Shown piece by piece: positions 38,964-49,769 of a stretch of 64,000 bases of DNA. The DNA lies in contig NW_006921533.1 of NCBI RefSeq assembly GCF_000340215.1, positions 5,981,424-6,045,423 of the forward strand, in the 5' to 3' direction. Numbering within the stretch: the first letter of the stretch is position 1; each line of letters opens with the position of its first letter. The position numbers and the translations under genes were made by a program. The notes below the pieces were generated by a model that did not search any database, was not told the DNA's origin, and saw only the letters and a program-made list of their open reading frames with translations. The stretch comes from Pseudocercospora fijiensis CIRAD86 (taxonomy: Eukaryota; Ascomycota; Dothideomycetes; Mycosphaerellales; Mycosphaerellaceae).

Positions 38964-39285
38964 ACGTTCGATGCTCTAGCGCCTTTTGAGCAGGTCTTAG
39001 CGTGGTTCTACAAAAAGGAAGAGTAAGTACGAATTGGGTTTAGATGAGGCTTGCCAAGAAATCGTTATCAATGGGTCTAGGCTGTGTGAGATAGGGTTGT
39101 GTAGAATAGCAGAAGGTCATAATGATATACAACTAGCCTGGCAAGATATATACAACAGAAGTAGCACCATTATCTACAGAAAAACCCATGCTAGGCCGTG
39201 AAAGATCTTCAATCCATCCCAATCAGTTTTGTTCGTTGTTCGTATGCGATCAGTGTCGACAACATTTCATGTCGTTGGCTCTCTT
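38964..39285. other. Intergenic, nothing recognised
   Basis: A 322-bp stretch between the hAT-like element and the stop codon of the M43 protease gene. No gene or RNA was seen. Confidence 0.4.
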
Positions 39286-40197
39286 TTAAAACCCACTCCG
39301 ATAAGTATTCCACAACGTCTGGATCCTCGAAACCTGTCCAGGCGTGAAGTTCGTGTAGCAAGAATCAGAAGAGTAATCCATGTAATTATGAATTGGATCA
39401 ACACCCGTGGCTGAGGGACAACTATCCTTCGCCGGCTTCGTGGGACAACCGTCCGTACTGGTAGATTGCATGGGAGTATCTGCAATCATATCGCCATCGC
39501 CGGTACAAGAGTAACCCTCAAAGGTATGCAGCAGACCAAGCCAGTGACCAGTTTCGTGAACTGCAGTCATGCCCAGATTGTAGCCAGTCATGGAACCGCC
39601 GGGCATGGTGTTGGCGTTGATGTTGCAGCCATCGGTGTAGTATTGGCTTGGTAGGGTCTGCGCCGTCACTTGTGAAGGTAGAGTGCATGTGCCAAGGATA
39701 CCGCCTGTAAGATCGGAGTGGAAATAGAGGTTGAGGTCTTTGTACGTGCCGACACGGAGGGCTTTCTTGGCATCGTCCATTGCAGTGCCATCGCCTACAG
39801 ACCATGCATCATTGGGTGTGAATGACGTATTGACCAGGTTGAAAGACACTCCGATCGGGTTGTAGGCTTTGTTCAGAGCAGCTGCTTGTTGCGTAGCCAT
39901 GTCTTGGGTGATCTGGCCAGACTTGGCAGTGGTTGTGAGAACATGAAAGTATGTTTGGATTGTAATGGCTGGGCTGACGGTCTGTCTTCTCGAAATCGCT
40001 TGGAGGCCATTTGGTCTTCTGCTGTTTCGAAGCAGAAACTTGGTTGTGTCGTTGAAATGTGCCGAAGCCTTGCCCCGGTTGACATCGCAGTCGAAATGGC
40101 GGATGGTTATATTCGTTGCAGGATCCACGAATGTCGAGATCTTAGCTGACGCCACTGCAATGCAGGCTGCCAAGGCGGTGATCGTAAAGGTCTTCAT
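39286..40197 (-). CDS. Secreted M43 (pappalysin/MEP1-type) metalloprotease, 303 aa
   Basis: Extracellular zinc endopeptidase. Seen: signal peptide (MKTFTITALAACIAVASA), a propeptide with dibasic RR at residues 70-71 as a likely Kex2 processing site, the extended zinc motif HETGHWLGLLH (His214, Glu215, His218, His224), and the Met-turn NYMDY at 271-275. Six or more cysteines in the C-terminal half (TGTCTLP, DGCNIN, YSCTGDGD, DGCPTK, DSCPS, DSCYTNF) fit the disulfide pattern of fungal MEP1-like proteases. The length of about 300 aa is usual. Single exon, ATG start at 40197. The active-site residues are complete, so a functional protease is expected. Confidence 0.95.
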   Translation of the reverse strand: MKTFTITALAACIAVASAKISTFVDPATNITIRHFDCDVNRGKASAHFNDTTKFLLRNSRRPNGLQAISRRQTVSPAITIQTYFHVLTTTAKSGQITQDMATQQAAALNKAYNPIGVSFNLVNTSFTPNDAWSVGDGTAMDDAKKALRVGTYKDLNLYFHSDLTGGILGTCTLPSQVTAQTLPSQYYTDGCNINANTMPGGSMTGYNLGMTAVHETGHWLGLLHTFEGYSCTGDGDMIADTPMQSTSTDGCPTKPAKDSCPSATGVDPIHNYMDYSSDSCYTNFTPGQVSRIQTLWNTYRSGF

Positions 40198-40990
40198 CTT
40201 TCCGTACTGTGACTTCCGCGTTCAGCGAAAGGCGGATCGGGGTCAGAAGTTATCGGCAGATCCGAGGAATGTATGCTGTACACGTGGTCGTCTAGCCGAC
40301 TTTGAAGAATGTGCAAGTAATTTATGTACAAGAATGATCGATCACCACGTCGTTGTACAAGTGTACATCTGTTTCTTGGCGGGTAGAAGAGTTCTCGCTG
40401 ATATTTATCCAGATCGCCATTGCGTTCTAGGTTTCCAGCACCAGGCCGCGACCTTCAACGGGGTCGACGTTTGCGGCTACATTTGACATGAAACCAAGAC
40501 GTCGGATACTCAACAAAGGTGCTACCAGTTCTGTGGGTTGCCACATGCACAGGGATTCTCCAGTTGAAACAGCAAATCTAGACCGGCGAGAGGAATCGGC
40601 GACGGCAACTAAACTATTAGCAGACATGTGTAGCTGTTCCAGTCGGTTGTGCGGCTCCGCTTTACTGTGTACTGGTACCACGCTATCCGAGCAAAGAACT
40701 GGAAATGCTCGGATGGCTGCAATGGGACAATCTCACAAAAGAGCTGGGTCGCCCGAATGAAAGAAGGGTTCAGCAATGGTGTGGAGGAAAGACGTAGGGA
40801 CGACGTAGCAGATGCGTGAGATCTGGATCGTGACGAGTAGATTTCGAGCCAACATACAAGGCACTTGTAGGCATCGGTGCCACCGGCAAAGCGTGTGGGT
40901 AGTAAGCCGACTGTACCCCAGTAAACGCCTTGAGCCCCGAACTCCTGATCCGACCGCGTATCTCTAACAATGAATAATGGACGTCTCGGT
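40198..40990. other. Promoter of the M43 protease and 3' region of the CDC50 gene
   Basis: A 793-bp gap between two leftward genes. The part next to 40198 should hold the protease promoter. Short open frames on both strands show no protein-like features. Confidence 0.4.
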
Positions 40991-42464
40991 TCATGCTGCT
41001 TCGTTAGTTCTGGGCGCTCTCCCGGTTGTAGTTGCCGTTGAGGGCTGGTCTGTGTTCCAAGTAAGGTAACTATGGTCTCCAAGTTTTCTATTGAAACATT
41101 CGAATTAGCTGCCGCAGTCTGGAGGCTCTGATGGTCAGACGTGAAGACTTACCTTGGTTTGATTAATTGGGTCACGGTGAATAGGCCGCCAAGCAGGATG
41201 CAGAGCCCTCCCACGACAATGTATGCGATGCCAAGGAACGGATTCCTGCCGCCCATCACTGTTCTTGTGGAGATTAAAATGGACTTTGTGCCGTCGTAGA
41301 CCGTGACGGGAAAGTCTGCAAGGGACAAACGTTAGCAGCCAACCTGAAGCGTGAATCTTGCCAAGACTTCGCACTTACAATCATGTATTCTAATCTCGTA
41401 TCTGCCGATCGCCATGCTCTCATTGTCATTTCTAAGGGCCAACTTGCTGAACGTGGGAAGACCGGCGGTACGCATCCAGACATGGAATTCCTCCCACGTC
41501 TTGAGATTTGGCTGTGGGAAGCTGGCGTTGTATTCTGGATATCTCTCTCGCCAGTTTGGAGGTGGGACGACCTGATCATCTGTATAAGGTGATTTGCCAT
41601 AGAGGTCACGATCTGAAGACCAAGCAATACCGTCATTGGTCATGTTATAGGTAATATTGCTTGAGCTCTCGCCTTGTGGGTTGAGCAAGACAGGTGCAAA
41701 GAAGGTGTCGTTGAACATGGAGTTTGCGATCAGTCCGCACGGATAGTATGGCTTTTCCGCGCCGTCGGTATCCCTTCCTTGTCGGAGAGGATCGCAGTCG
41801 CTGCCTGATATCGAGCTGTTATCCCGGAATGTGCCCTTCAGTTGATCTTGATCGAACGATTGCACATATCGACGGTGGTTCTGGTAGAAGTTCGTGAGCT
41901 GATAGTACAGCAGCACAGGCGGCCCAATCTTGTCCGGCATGGAGAATTGTACTCGGCATTGGGTGGTGGGAAGGCTGATCTCATTGTTTTGGCCATAGTT
42001 GACCTTGACCGTCTCCTTGCACCACGTCGGAGCGTCTCCGGCATCTGTGCTGTTCTTGAAATGGGCAGTGATGGCGCCACGGGGCATAGTCTTGAAGCCG
42101 GCGCTGCACAATGGCGCGGTGGCATTGCATTTCGAGTAGTCGATGGTGATCTCCTGGACGGTCGAGCTGGCCCACAACAGAAGAGCGCCAATGGGCGCAA
42201 AGATGATGCCGACGGCGAAGAACAGCGGCAAGACGGTCTTGGGGGTGAGGATGGGTTGCCACGCCTTCAGTCGCTGTTGTCGAAACGCATTATCTGTCCG
42301 AGGCCATCAGCTTCTCGATGTCCTCCGTACTGCCTGCTAGCCCGTGTCTCCAGGCTGCGCATCTTACTGGGTGGCCTCCTGCTCTTCTGCTGCTCCTTCT
42401 TCTGTTCCTCCTCGCTCTCGCGCGCGCTGTTGTTGTCCGTCTGCAACTCCATGGTTTGCGACAT
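40991..42464 (-). CDS. LEM3: CDC50/LEM3 family P4-ATPase (flippase) subunit, 423 aa
   Basis: Beta subunit needed for export and activity of phospholipid flippases (Dnf/Drs2 type). Exons 42464-42368, 42293-41379, 41315-41153 and 41087-40991 sum to exactly 424 codons. Splicing rebuilds the family blocks: RRPPNNAFRQQRLKAWQPIL, membrane helix 1 (VLPLFFAVGIIFAPIGALLL), a large glycosylated loop with NXS/T sites and conserved cysteines, FPVTVYDGTKSILISTRT, GGRNPFLGIAYIVVGG (helix 2) and the tail RKLGDHSYLTWN. Introns of 74, 63 and 65 nt have standard GTAAGT/GTAAGA donors. The loop and both helices are complete. It could equally be the Cdc50 or Lem3 orthologue; the flippase partner cannot be told from this sequence. 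Confidence 0.95.
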
Positions 42465-42918
42465 GCTGTTAGGGCGGCGAAAGGGACATCGGGAATGTAG
42501 AGTCGCATACAACAACAGTATTGCTTACGAGGTGCTGCACTCAGCCATCGGAGCCGCGCTGCACCGGCTTTAGCGCCTTGCACGTTGCAGGGTCTGGCTG
42601 TCGCTGTTCGTCAACTGCACGTGAGGCCTGAGCCTGAGCCGCATGGTCAGCGGCCGAACAATTCATGATGGATGATGCATATTCAGTCGTGAGACGTCCA
42701 ATCACAATAATCGTGGTATCCTGTGCTATACTCTATAGTGATATGCTTGATATGCTTCCGTCCGCGTATGTGATGCATCAATCGCACTCCGGCCCTTCTC
42801 CTCTGCTCGCTCCATCGATCCGACAGTGATCCGAGCTGGTATGGTATGGCACATCTCTATAATCTCGCCTGAACGCTCACATTGCTAAAGCACGGCACAG
42901 CATGTAATGCAACTTCTC
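42465..42918. promoter_or_regulatory. Upstream region of the CDC50/LEM3 gene
   Basis: A 454-bp gap between two leftward genes, holding the CDC50 promoter and the 3' region of the sugar transporter gene. Nothing specific was recognised. Confidence 0.35.
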
Positions 42919-45226
42919 TCACTGATCGTCGTCTTGGCCGATTCGCTTGTATTTCCCACTTCCACTGCCGTTCGCATCACCTCCGCCGCTCTTCATGCGA
43001 TCTGCCATATTGCTGATCCAGCCGGCGACACCTTCGCCTCTTTCGCCTTGCTTGATGATTGGCTTGCCATCTTGCACCTCGACTTCCGGAGGCTGTAGGT
43101 CCATATTGGGAATCTGGCCACCTGTTTGATCGTCGCCGAGTCGGAAAGAGGGCACAGGAGAGCGGTTGCCGCTGAAAAGAGACTCTACTTCGGCCAATGT
43201 TTCTGGAGTGGGGGCGATTGTGGTGGCATCTCCAAAAATGGAATTCATATCTTCGAGACGAATGTTCGCTGTTTCTGGGTAGATGAACCATACTGCTCCC
43301 TGTCAGTAATGCATTTGAACCATCACTGCAACTCGACTTACCAACTACGAAACTAACAGCGCAGAAGAATGCGTGTAGTAAGTAAAGTCTCCACTTGATG
43401 GCTTGCTGCAAAATAGGAGTCATCTCACCAACAAGCCAGTTGAAGGCCCAATTGGTCGCAGTCGACAGACTCGCGCCCTTGGCTCTGATGCTGAGCGGCA
43501 GGATTTCCGGAGGATATAGCCATGGGATCGGACCCCATGAATATCCAAAAGCTGCGTTGTAAATCATCACAAAGATGACGACCAAAGTCGGCGTCAGATG
43601 GATGTCCACGTAAATGAAGTACGAGATTGCTGAGAGAGATATCACCATGGCGATGGCACCGGAAAGCAGGATGAACCTGCGTCCGAGCCGGTCCACCACG
43701 TACCACGGAGGCACGGTCGATGCCAGGTAGGTGATTCCGTTGATTCCAGTCATGAGAATGGCGTCTCGTCCAACCCAACCGGCCTGCTCGAACACCAGCG
43801 GAGCATAATATGAGATGACATTAATGCCATTCAATTGAGCGAGAGCTTGCGCAGACATGGCAATGAAGACGCGCTTGTAGTAGCGCTTGAACATGTCCCT
43901 GTAGGACCGCTCGCCTTCTTGGCGTTGCAGCAAAACGTTCATCTTGATCTCGCGGTACTCATCGCGAGCCTTCTGGTTGTGGATATCGCCCTTTCCGTAA
44001 AGGTTCGCGATTACGACAATGCCCTCCTCATCATGGTCATTGTCTAGTAGCCATCTCGGCGATTCAACGATCAAGAAGCTACCCACTGCGAGCAGACCTC
44101 CCATGACTACCTGCATGAGCAGAGGTAGACGCCAAGCCCAGTGTCCTTCAATGAAACTGCAGAAGTAATCCACCCAGACACTGCACATGTAGCCGAAAAT
44201 GTTTCCAGAGAACTCGATGCATGCCAGCTTTCCACGGTTGTGGGGCGGGCTGATTTCGCTCTGGTAGACAGGCACAATCGTGCTTAACGCTCCAACACCC
44301 AACCCTGCAATGATTCTGCCCAGCATCATCATGGGCATGCCTGTTGCGAAAGTCTGGATGGCTCCTCCGACTACGAATATTAATGCGCCGTATAGGATAG
44401 TCTTTCTTCGTCCAAGGAGGTCACCAATTCGGCCAACAGAGAGGGAAGATATGAACGCTCCAATCTCCAGGATAGCTACCATGGTTCCTATCTCTGCTGC
44501 CGAGGGCTGATTGAAGTAGTCCTTGAAGTACGGACCCGTGATAATGCCCGACATCACGCCCTGGTCATAACCGAATAAGAACACTCCTAATGACACGAAT
44601 ATAGACAAGAAGTAGATGAGCTTCTTGCCATGCAGGCCGTGCATGCGTGCATGGTCATCGCTGGGTGCCATTGTTCTAGCTAGAAGTCGCTGTCCCCACC
44701 CAATGCGCCTGGGCGGTGGACTAGGTATTCTTATATCCTCCTTCCTCTTAACGACGCCAGGTTGGCGCGGCTTCTCGTCGTGTGAGCCGTTGGAGGCGTA
44801 TCGTACACGCTTAGAGCGTCGGTTACGACCTCGTCGTGGCTGAGCCTCGAGACTCTCCCGTAAACGGGCAGCGAGAGGGTCTTCGTCGTCAGCAAGCTGA
44901 TCGACGAGATCCCCAGTATCGCTCCAAAGTGAGAAATCAGAGGCGGCGTCGTCGTCAGAGTCAAAAGATCCGGAGCGCCGCCCGGGGCGTTGACGGTCTT
45001 CCTTCTCGTCGTACGACTCGCTACTCTGCCGTCTGCCAGAGGAGGACGAAAGGGTATGGAGAGGGATGTTGGCGGGTCTGCGATTCGAATTGCTGGCGAA
45101 GTTGAGCGGAATGATGAGTGCTACCGGGCTGTCTTCGCGCAGCCAGGCGAAGAAATTTAGTTGGCTGCTAAAATTCGAGCAGAAGCCAGGTGCTCTGGAA
45201 TGTGTGTGCTGCAGAGCAGTGCTGTC
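42919..45226 (-). CDS. MFS sugar transporter with long acidic N-terminal extension (start unresolved)
   Basis: Twelve-span sugar porter. Seen: GYDQGVMSGIITG in helix 1, GRIGDLLGRRKT, VPVYQSEISPPHNRGKL, VESPRWLLDNDHDEEG, GINVISYYAP, DRLGRR and PWLYPPEILPLSIRAKG. A 49-nt intron (43341-43293, branch CTGAC) joins AVSFVV to VWFIYPETANIRLEDM; the acceptor at 43300 would leave the wrong frame. Exons 44671-43342 and 43292-42919 give 567 aa from the ATG at 44671. The same frame continues open upstream to 45226 for 185 codons without a Met, with protein-like, Asp/Ser/Arg-rich sequence (SFDSDDDAASDFSLWSDTG, DQLADDEDPLAARLRESL), so the true start probably lies in an upstream exon; an ATG at 45343 is one weak candidate. 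Such acidic N-termini occur in related fungal transporters. Confidence 0.85.
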
Positions 45227-46177
45227 TCATGCAGCTCGACGTATGATCACGTATCCTGGTAGGTCAACAGACTTCCAGCCGGGTGCTCATAGCAATGGCG
45301 GGAATGGAGACACGTGATGTTCCGATGGGCGAGGGGGAGGCATGTAACGAGCGGCGGTGCTGGCGGAGGAGGAGAAGGGTGGTGAAAGCGAGACTCGAGG
45401 CTTGTGCTGACGTTGAACAGAACTACGGAAAGATGTTATTCGTTCTATCCAACAGAATCGACACAAACTACGCCTGGCGATCGTCGCTTAGAATAGATCC
45501 CGAAAAGGGGGGGGTGCACGCCCAGTCCGACGTATTCGCGCCTGCATCTCACTATTATTTCCTTGCGCCCTCCTGCACATAGCGTTGAAAGGTCGTCACG
45601 GTGCACAAGGACGCTGCGCTGCGTGACCATCGAAGACTTCACGTCGTGACCGGTACACAGTACAACTACAACTACGCCAAGAAACACCGTCAGACGCTTC
45701 GTAAGCCAAATTCACCAGCCTGTCCTGATACCGAAGGAGTAGTTCTGGGAGTCTGAGTACAAGCAGAACCAGCGAAGCATCCAACTCAAATTACGACGCG
45801 TCTCTTGCGTCTCAAGCTGGAACGGGCGTCGAGGTCATTTGCATGTGAAGTGCTCGACGGCGGTAGAACAAATACCGCCATAGGAGCACCGCTGATGCTC
45901 AAGCATTCACCACGCATCTTCGATGTCGGAAATGAGCTCAGACGGGATTCCGTAGAACGAAAGGTTGCAATGGGTACTCCTCAACGTAATCTCCATTCGC
46001 ATCTACGTGATGTGCCGCAAGTTCATCAGTCGTATATCTGTACATTCAGTGGAGGGTGTGCGAACACGTATCCAATCAATGCAAAACTCCCAGCAGATGC
46101 ATAAGTATCTTCTCGCCCGCGCTTTTCAACACCTCCCATTCCAACGCCCGGGTATCATCGCAAAGTCGTAATGTACA
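45227..46177. other. Upstream of the sugar transporter; no gene recognised
   Basis: It probably contains the first exon and promoter of the sugar transporter (candidate ATG at 45343). The rest, to 46177, has short open frames only. Confidence 0.35.
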
Positions 46178-47176
46178 TTAGAATCGAGTTCGCCTATCGA
46201 CCAACCTGATCGAGCCACAGTTGGGTCTCTCTTCGCAGAGCGCAAGCGCAGGCTCGTCCTTCCTCTTCCCATTGAACTGCCCCAGTAGCCAGTCTGTCAC
46301 AGACACTACTCGAGTCATCTTGTCACAATGTCCACCTTCGTCTGTATGTTCAATAGTGTGTTTCTGAATGCGTCCTTGTTCATCGAACTCGAAAATGAAA
46401 ACTCCACAAAACTCTTCGGCGTCCTCTTCACTCTTGTGTTTTGAGCCATCATTTCTGGTCCCGGAGATGAAGTCCTTGATCTTATCGACTGGATCCCTCG
46501 CTGCAGCCAGGCCCATGCCGCGGTATATACCTCCGGTGCCATCGCGCTGTGTAGTCTTCTTGCCACATGTCTTCCACTTGACTATCAGCTTTTCATCCCG
46601 ATTTTGATGCTCCACACTACTGCCGCCATTGCGAACCATGCGCTCTGACAGGATGACGAGCTTGACGTTGCCGAATAGAGGCATTCGACCCCATGCCACA
46701 GGAGCCGTCCACAATGCAGCAACGTAGGCGATTCGTCCTGAAACTCGAGGGAGGTGTGGATGTGTCGAAGGGAAGAGATGTAGTGAAATATTCGGAGACA
46801 GAATGTCGGAGGGCAGCGGCTCTTTCAAAAGAGTTGGCAGGCGCTCGTGTAAAGTTCTAACTGTCTTGCCTAGTTGGAGCGTTCGTTCGTCGGGCGGCGA
46901 GTGGTCTCCATTTCCATCAAGGCCAGGAGGCACATACCGAGGCGCTGAGCTGGTGAACCAGATATCTCTGTTCCATTGTTCGGTATCGTTGACCTGTGCA
47001 AAGGATCTTTGCGCGAGGCAATTACAGTTTCGAAGGCATGAGTGCGGATCGCGACAGGGTCGGGAGCTTGAGGCCGCAGCGACAAATATCGTTCGCGTCG
47101 ATGCGGTGGTTATCGAAGTACGATTGGGGAGGAAACACAATGGCGGACGCGGGCGCATCAGCCTAGACGGCGTCAT
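46178..47176 (-). CDS. Conserved fungal protein, probably mitochondrial, 332 aa
   Basis: Single-exon frame from an ATG. The first about 60 residues are Arg/Ser/Thr-rich and poor in acidic residues (MTPSRLMRPRPPLCFLPN ... TRTIFVAAASSS), like a mitochondrial presequence. Conserved-looking blocks follow: ERTLQLGKTVRTLHERLP, ISLHLFPSTHPHLP, GRIAYVAALWTAPVAWGR, KLVILSERMVRNG, KLIVKWKTCGK, FIFEFDEQGRIQKHTIEH and TRVVSVTDWLLG. The last two blocks suggest an NTF2-like fold, which is inference. I have seen similar uncharacterised ascomycete proteins but know no function. It is leftward, with its promoter facing that of the epimerase gene. Confidence 0.75.
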   Translation of the reverse strand: MTPSRLMRPRPPLCFLPNRTSITTASTRTIFVAAASSSRPCRDPHSCLRNCNCLAQRSFAQVNDTEQWNRDIWFTSSAPRYVPPGLDGNGDHSPPDERTLQLGKTVRTLHERLPTLLKEPLPSDILSPNISLHLFPSTHPHLPRVSGRIAYVAALWTAPVAWGRMPLFGNVKLVILSERMVRNGGSSVEHQNRDEKLIVKWKTCGKKTTQRDGTGGIYRGMGLAAARDPVDKIKDFISGTRNDGSKHKSEEDAEEFCGVFIFEFDEQGRIQKHTIEHTDEGGHCDKMTRVVSVTDWLLGQFNGKRKDEPALALCEERPNCGSIRLVDRRTRF

Positions 47177-47489
47177 CTGATATCACGCGCAAGATTTCGG
47201 TCCATTGATTGAGCGAAAGATTGAGCAGATGAGAGTGGCACGTCGGTGTAGCTCTCAGACAACGTAGAAATGACATGGATAATATGCGAAGCTTTCACGT
47301 GTCGAAGCTTAAAAAAAGCATGGACCTGTTCTGACATCACCCCAAAAGAGGAAGGAGATAGACAAGGACAGGACCTAGCACATTCAGGCTCTTTAATCAG
47401 CCGCCAAGGTGAGGAGTTTGTTCAACCTCTTCACAAGCATCTAAATATCTTCCATCTTCCAGCAGACCAGAAAGTTCTCATCTTCAACC
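47177..47489. promoter_or_regulatory. Divergent promoter region
   Basis: The 313 bp between the start codons of the hypothetical protein (-) and the epimerase gene (+). No specific element was recognised. Confidence 0.4.
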
Positions 47490-48507
47490 ATGGCGACAGG
47501 AGGCAAGCGTATCGTATTCACCGGCGGCTCTGGCAAGGCTGGACGCCACGTAATTCCATACCTGTTGAATCAGGGCCACAAAGTGAGTAAATCTCCACCC
47601 GAGTAGGAGCCAGTCTAACATGTCTAATACAGATCCTCAACCTCGACCTCGTGGACTTCCCAGATCCAAAGGCCGACGTCGTCACATTGAAATGTGATCT
47701 CACACAGAGCGGACAAGTCTTCAACGCACTTACTACCCATTACAGCATGGCGGGCTACGAAGATGGCGCTCCCGAACCACCTCCAGATGTAGTCATCCAT
47801 TTCGGAGCATACGCAAGGAACATGATCGTGCCCGACAACGAGACATTCAAAGCGAACGTCGTTTCGACCGTGAGGCCTCGCCCCCATCCCAGCAGATCCA
47901 TTCCCTAACCTTTCCATCTTCGCAGTACAACGTAATCGAAGCCGCCTCAAAGCTCGGCGTGAAAAAAATCATCATCGCCTCCAGCGAAACCACGTATGGC
48001 GTCTGCTTCGCCGAAGGCGACACCGACTACCACAGTTTCCCCTTGGAAGAAGACTACGACAACGACCCCATGGACTCCTACGCGCTATCAAAACTCTGCA
48101 ACGAACGCACAGCACGCACCTTTGCGCGTCGCTACAACTCCGACATCTACGCCCTGCGCATGGGAAACGTCTTCGAACCGCACGAATACAACGAAAATTT
48201 CAAGAACTTCGTCGAGAACCCCATGCGCCGGAAACGTAATGCGTGGTCGTACATCGATGCTCGGGATTTGGGACAGATTTGTAATCTCTGTATCGAGAAG
48301 GATGGGCTTGGATATCAAGTTTTCAATGCGACGAATACGACCATCACGACGAAAATTCCTACGGAAACGTTTTTGAAGCAGGTTTGTCCGAATGTGCCGA
48401 TTACGAGGAAGATGGATGAGTGGGAGGCGCCGTTGAGTAATCGGAAGATTCGAGAGGTGCTGGGGTTTGTGGAGGAGCATGATTGGAGGAAGTATGTCAA
48501 GGTTTGA
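47490..48507 (+). CDS. NAD-dependent epimerase/dehydratase (extended SDR), 303 aa
   Basis: Extended short-chain dehydrogenase likely acting on a nucleotide sugar or similar sugar; the substrate is unknown. Exons 47490-47582, 47633-47869 and 47926-48507 sum to 304 codons with the stop. Introns are 50 nt (CTAAT branch) and 56 nt (CTAAC branch). Seen: nucleotide-binding FTGGSGKAGRHV at residues 10-21, the second strand acid in LDLVDF, VVIHFGAYA, IIIASSETTYG with the catalytic serine region, and the YALSK active-site YXXXK. LRMGNVFEPHEYNENF follows. All catalytic elements are present. It is slightly short for the family. Confidence 0.9.
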
Positions 48508-48813
48508 TGTGAGGACAACGATGTCCTCGTCGTATTTGTAGTTGCTGTGATGTTCGCACATGTCCTCAGTAAATGCTACATTACATCCCTCTGGTCGTCC
48601 ATAGGCTGGTGGGCTGAAACATCGACTGGCCTCGACCCATAAACACGCGCTCCACTGGCAGAGCTCATGAAGCACATGAGTAAAGCGACCTGAGGACAAG
48701 GAAATATATAAAATATACCAAAGCGTCTCTTTCTTGCCGAATATATTCCAACCAAGTTCACCGTAGAGATCAGATTGTGCAATCAAGGCCGAAACTCCAA
48801 GCACAGCGACAAG
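48508..48813. other. Intergenic, nothing recognised
   Basis: A 306-bp gap after the epimerase gene, containing its 3' region and the upstream part of the next small frame. A run of TATATAAAATATA lies near 48704-48716, about 100 bp upstream of 48814, and could act as a TATA element. Confidence 0.35.
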
Positions 48814-49218
48814 ATGGGCTTGAAATACTTTCCCGAAATCGATGATGAGCCACAATGGCAGCGAACGCCAAAAAGAAGCAAGTTCGCGTACCTTTCAGAC
48901 TGGGACTGGGATGACGAGGAGCCTGTAACCTCCACAAACCCAGGAAGTAGCGGCCAGAAATCAACGCACGCTCGCTCGATCGTGAAATCTGCAATCAGTT
49001 TCGCCAAGAAAGGTCTAGAATTCCTGAAGCCAACAACCTCCATGAAAGCCGACGTGGGAAACGACAATGGTGGCATGGCCATGGGCGGGAAGGACGTAGG
49101 TGCTCAACAGGACTCATGCAAAAAACGCAGGGCGGCGTCTTTGGATGAAAAGCGTGCGAAGAGGGAGCGCGAGCACCAGTACATGGGTCGGCAGACGATT
49201 GTGACGGTGTGGCCGTGA
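48814..49218 (+). CDS. Small basic hypothetical protein, 134 aa
   Basis: Open frame from the ATG at 48814 (the frame extends 13 codons upstream to a TTG). It starts MGLKYFPEIDDEPQW, has a Trp/Asp cluster (SDWDWDDEE) and a basic C-terminal part (CKKRRAASLDEKRAKRERE) that could be a nuclear localisation signal. There is no signal peptide or membrane helix. A TATA-like run about 100 bp upstream supports transcription, but no family is recognised, so this may not be a real gene. Confidence 0.45.
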   Translation: MGLKYFPEIDDEPQWQRTPKRSKFAYLSDWDWDDEEPVTSTNPGSSGQKSTHARSIVKSAISFAKKGLEFLKPTTSMKADVGNDNGGMAMGGKDVGAQQDSCKKRRAASLDEKRAKREREHQYMGRQTIVTVWP

Positions 49219-49769
49219 AGGGTGGAGTGATGGTGTGTTGGGAAGTGTGTAGATTATTAGATTGGGATGCGGTGTGAGGAGGTGTTGTGGCGTGTGTCAG
49301 GCTGGGAAGTACCGAAGGTGTCATGCAGAAGAGCTGCTGGGTACTGAAGGCAAAGGCAAGAATGGCTCGCGACTCAGTAGCGTCATCTCGTCGAGCAGGT
49401 CGTCCATGGCTTTCGCGCGGCTTAGCAGTTGTCCTTACGGTAAATCTTGAAACCTCCAAAGTCCCAGACGCCAGCAGTAATTCCAGTGCTTCATCCTGTA
49501 TGGAAAAAAAAAATGCAAATCCACCCTGAGCCAGCGTCTGACGATCTAGAGCAGTCCCCTCATGATTCCAACCACGCCAGAGGCACGCGTCGCCGAAGCA
49601 CAGGAGAAGCGGCAGTCCAGAATCCCAGCATGTCCGAGAGAAATGGTGGTCTCATGTTAGGAGATCCCTGCGCTAGAGATGGAAAAGGTGTACGCCAGAG
49701 GAAGGGCGGCCTGAAATATACAAAATTCATTCAAAAGCTATAGAAGAGAGAAACTCTCCAGAGTCTCGT
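49219..49769. other. Convergent 3' intergenic region
   Basis: A 551-bp gap between the small hypothetical gene (+) and the LAT-type transporter (-). It has an A-run at 49503-49512. No gene was recognised. Confidence 0.4.

Noticed and set aside
41842..42573. 243-codon + strand open frame over the CDC50 gene
   Set aside because: It lies opposite well-supported CDC50 exons; its basic, Leu-rich sequence is a typical shadow.
48088..48855. 255-codon - strand open frame over the epimerase gene
   Set aside because: Antisense to the catalytic exon of a clear SDR gene; no recognisable protein features.
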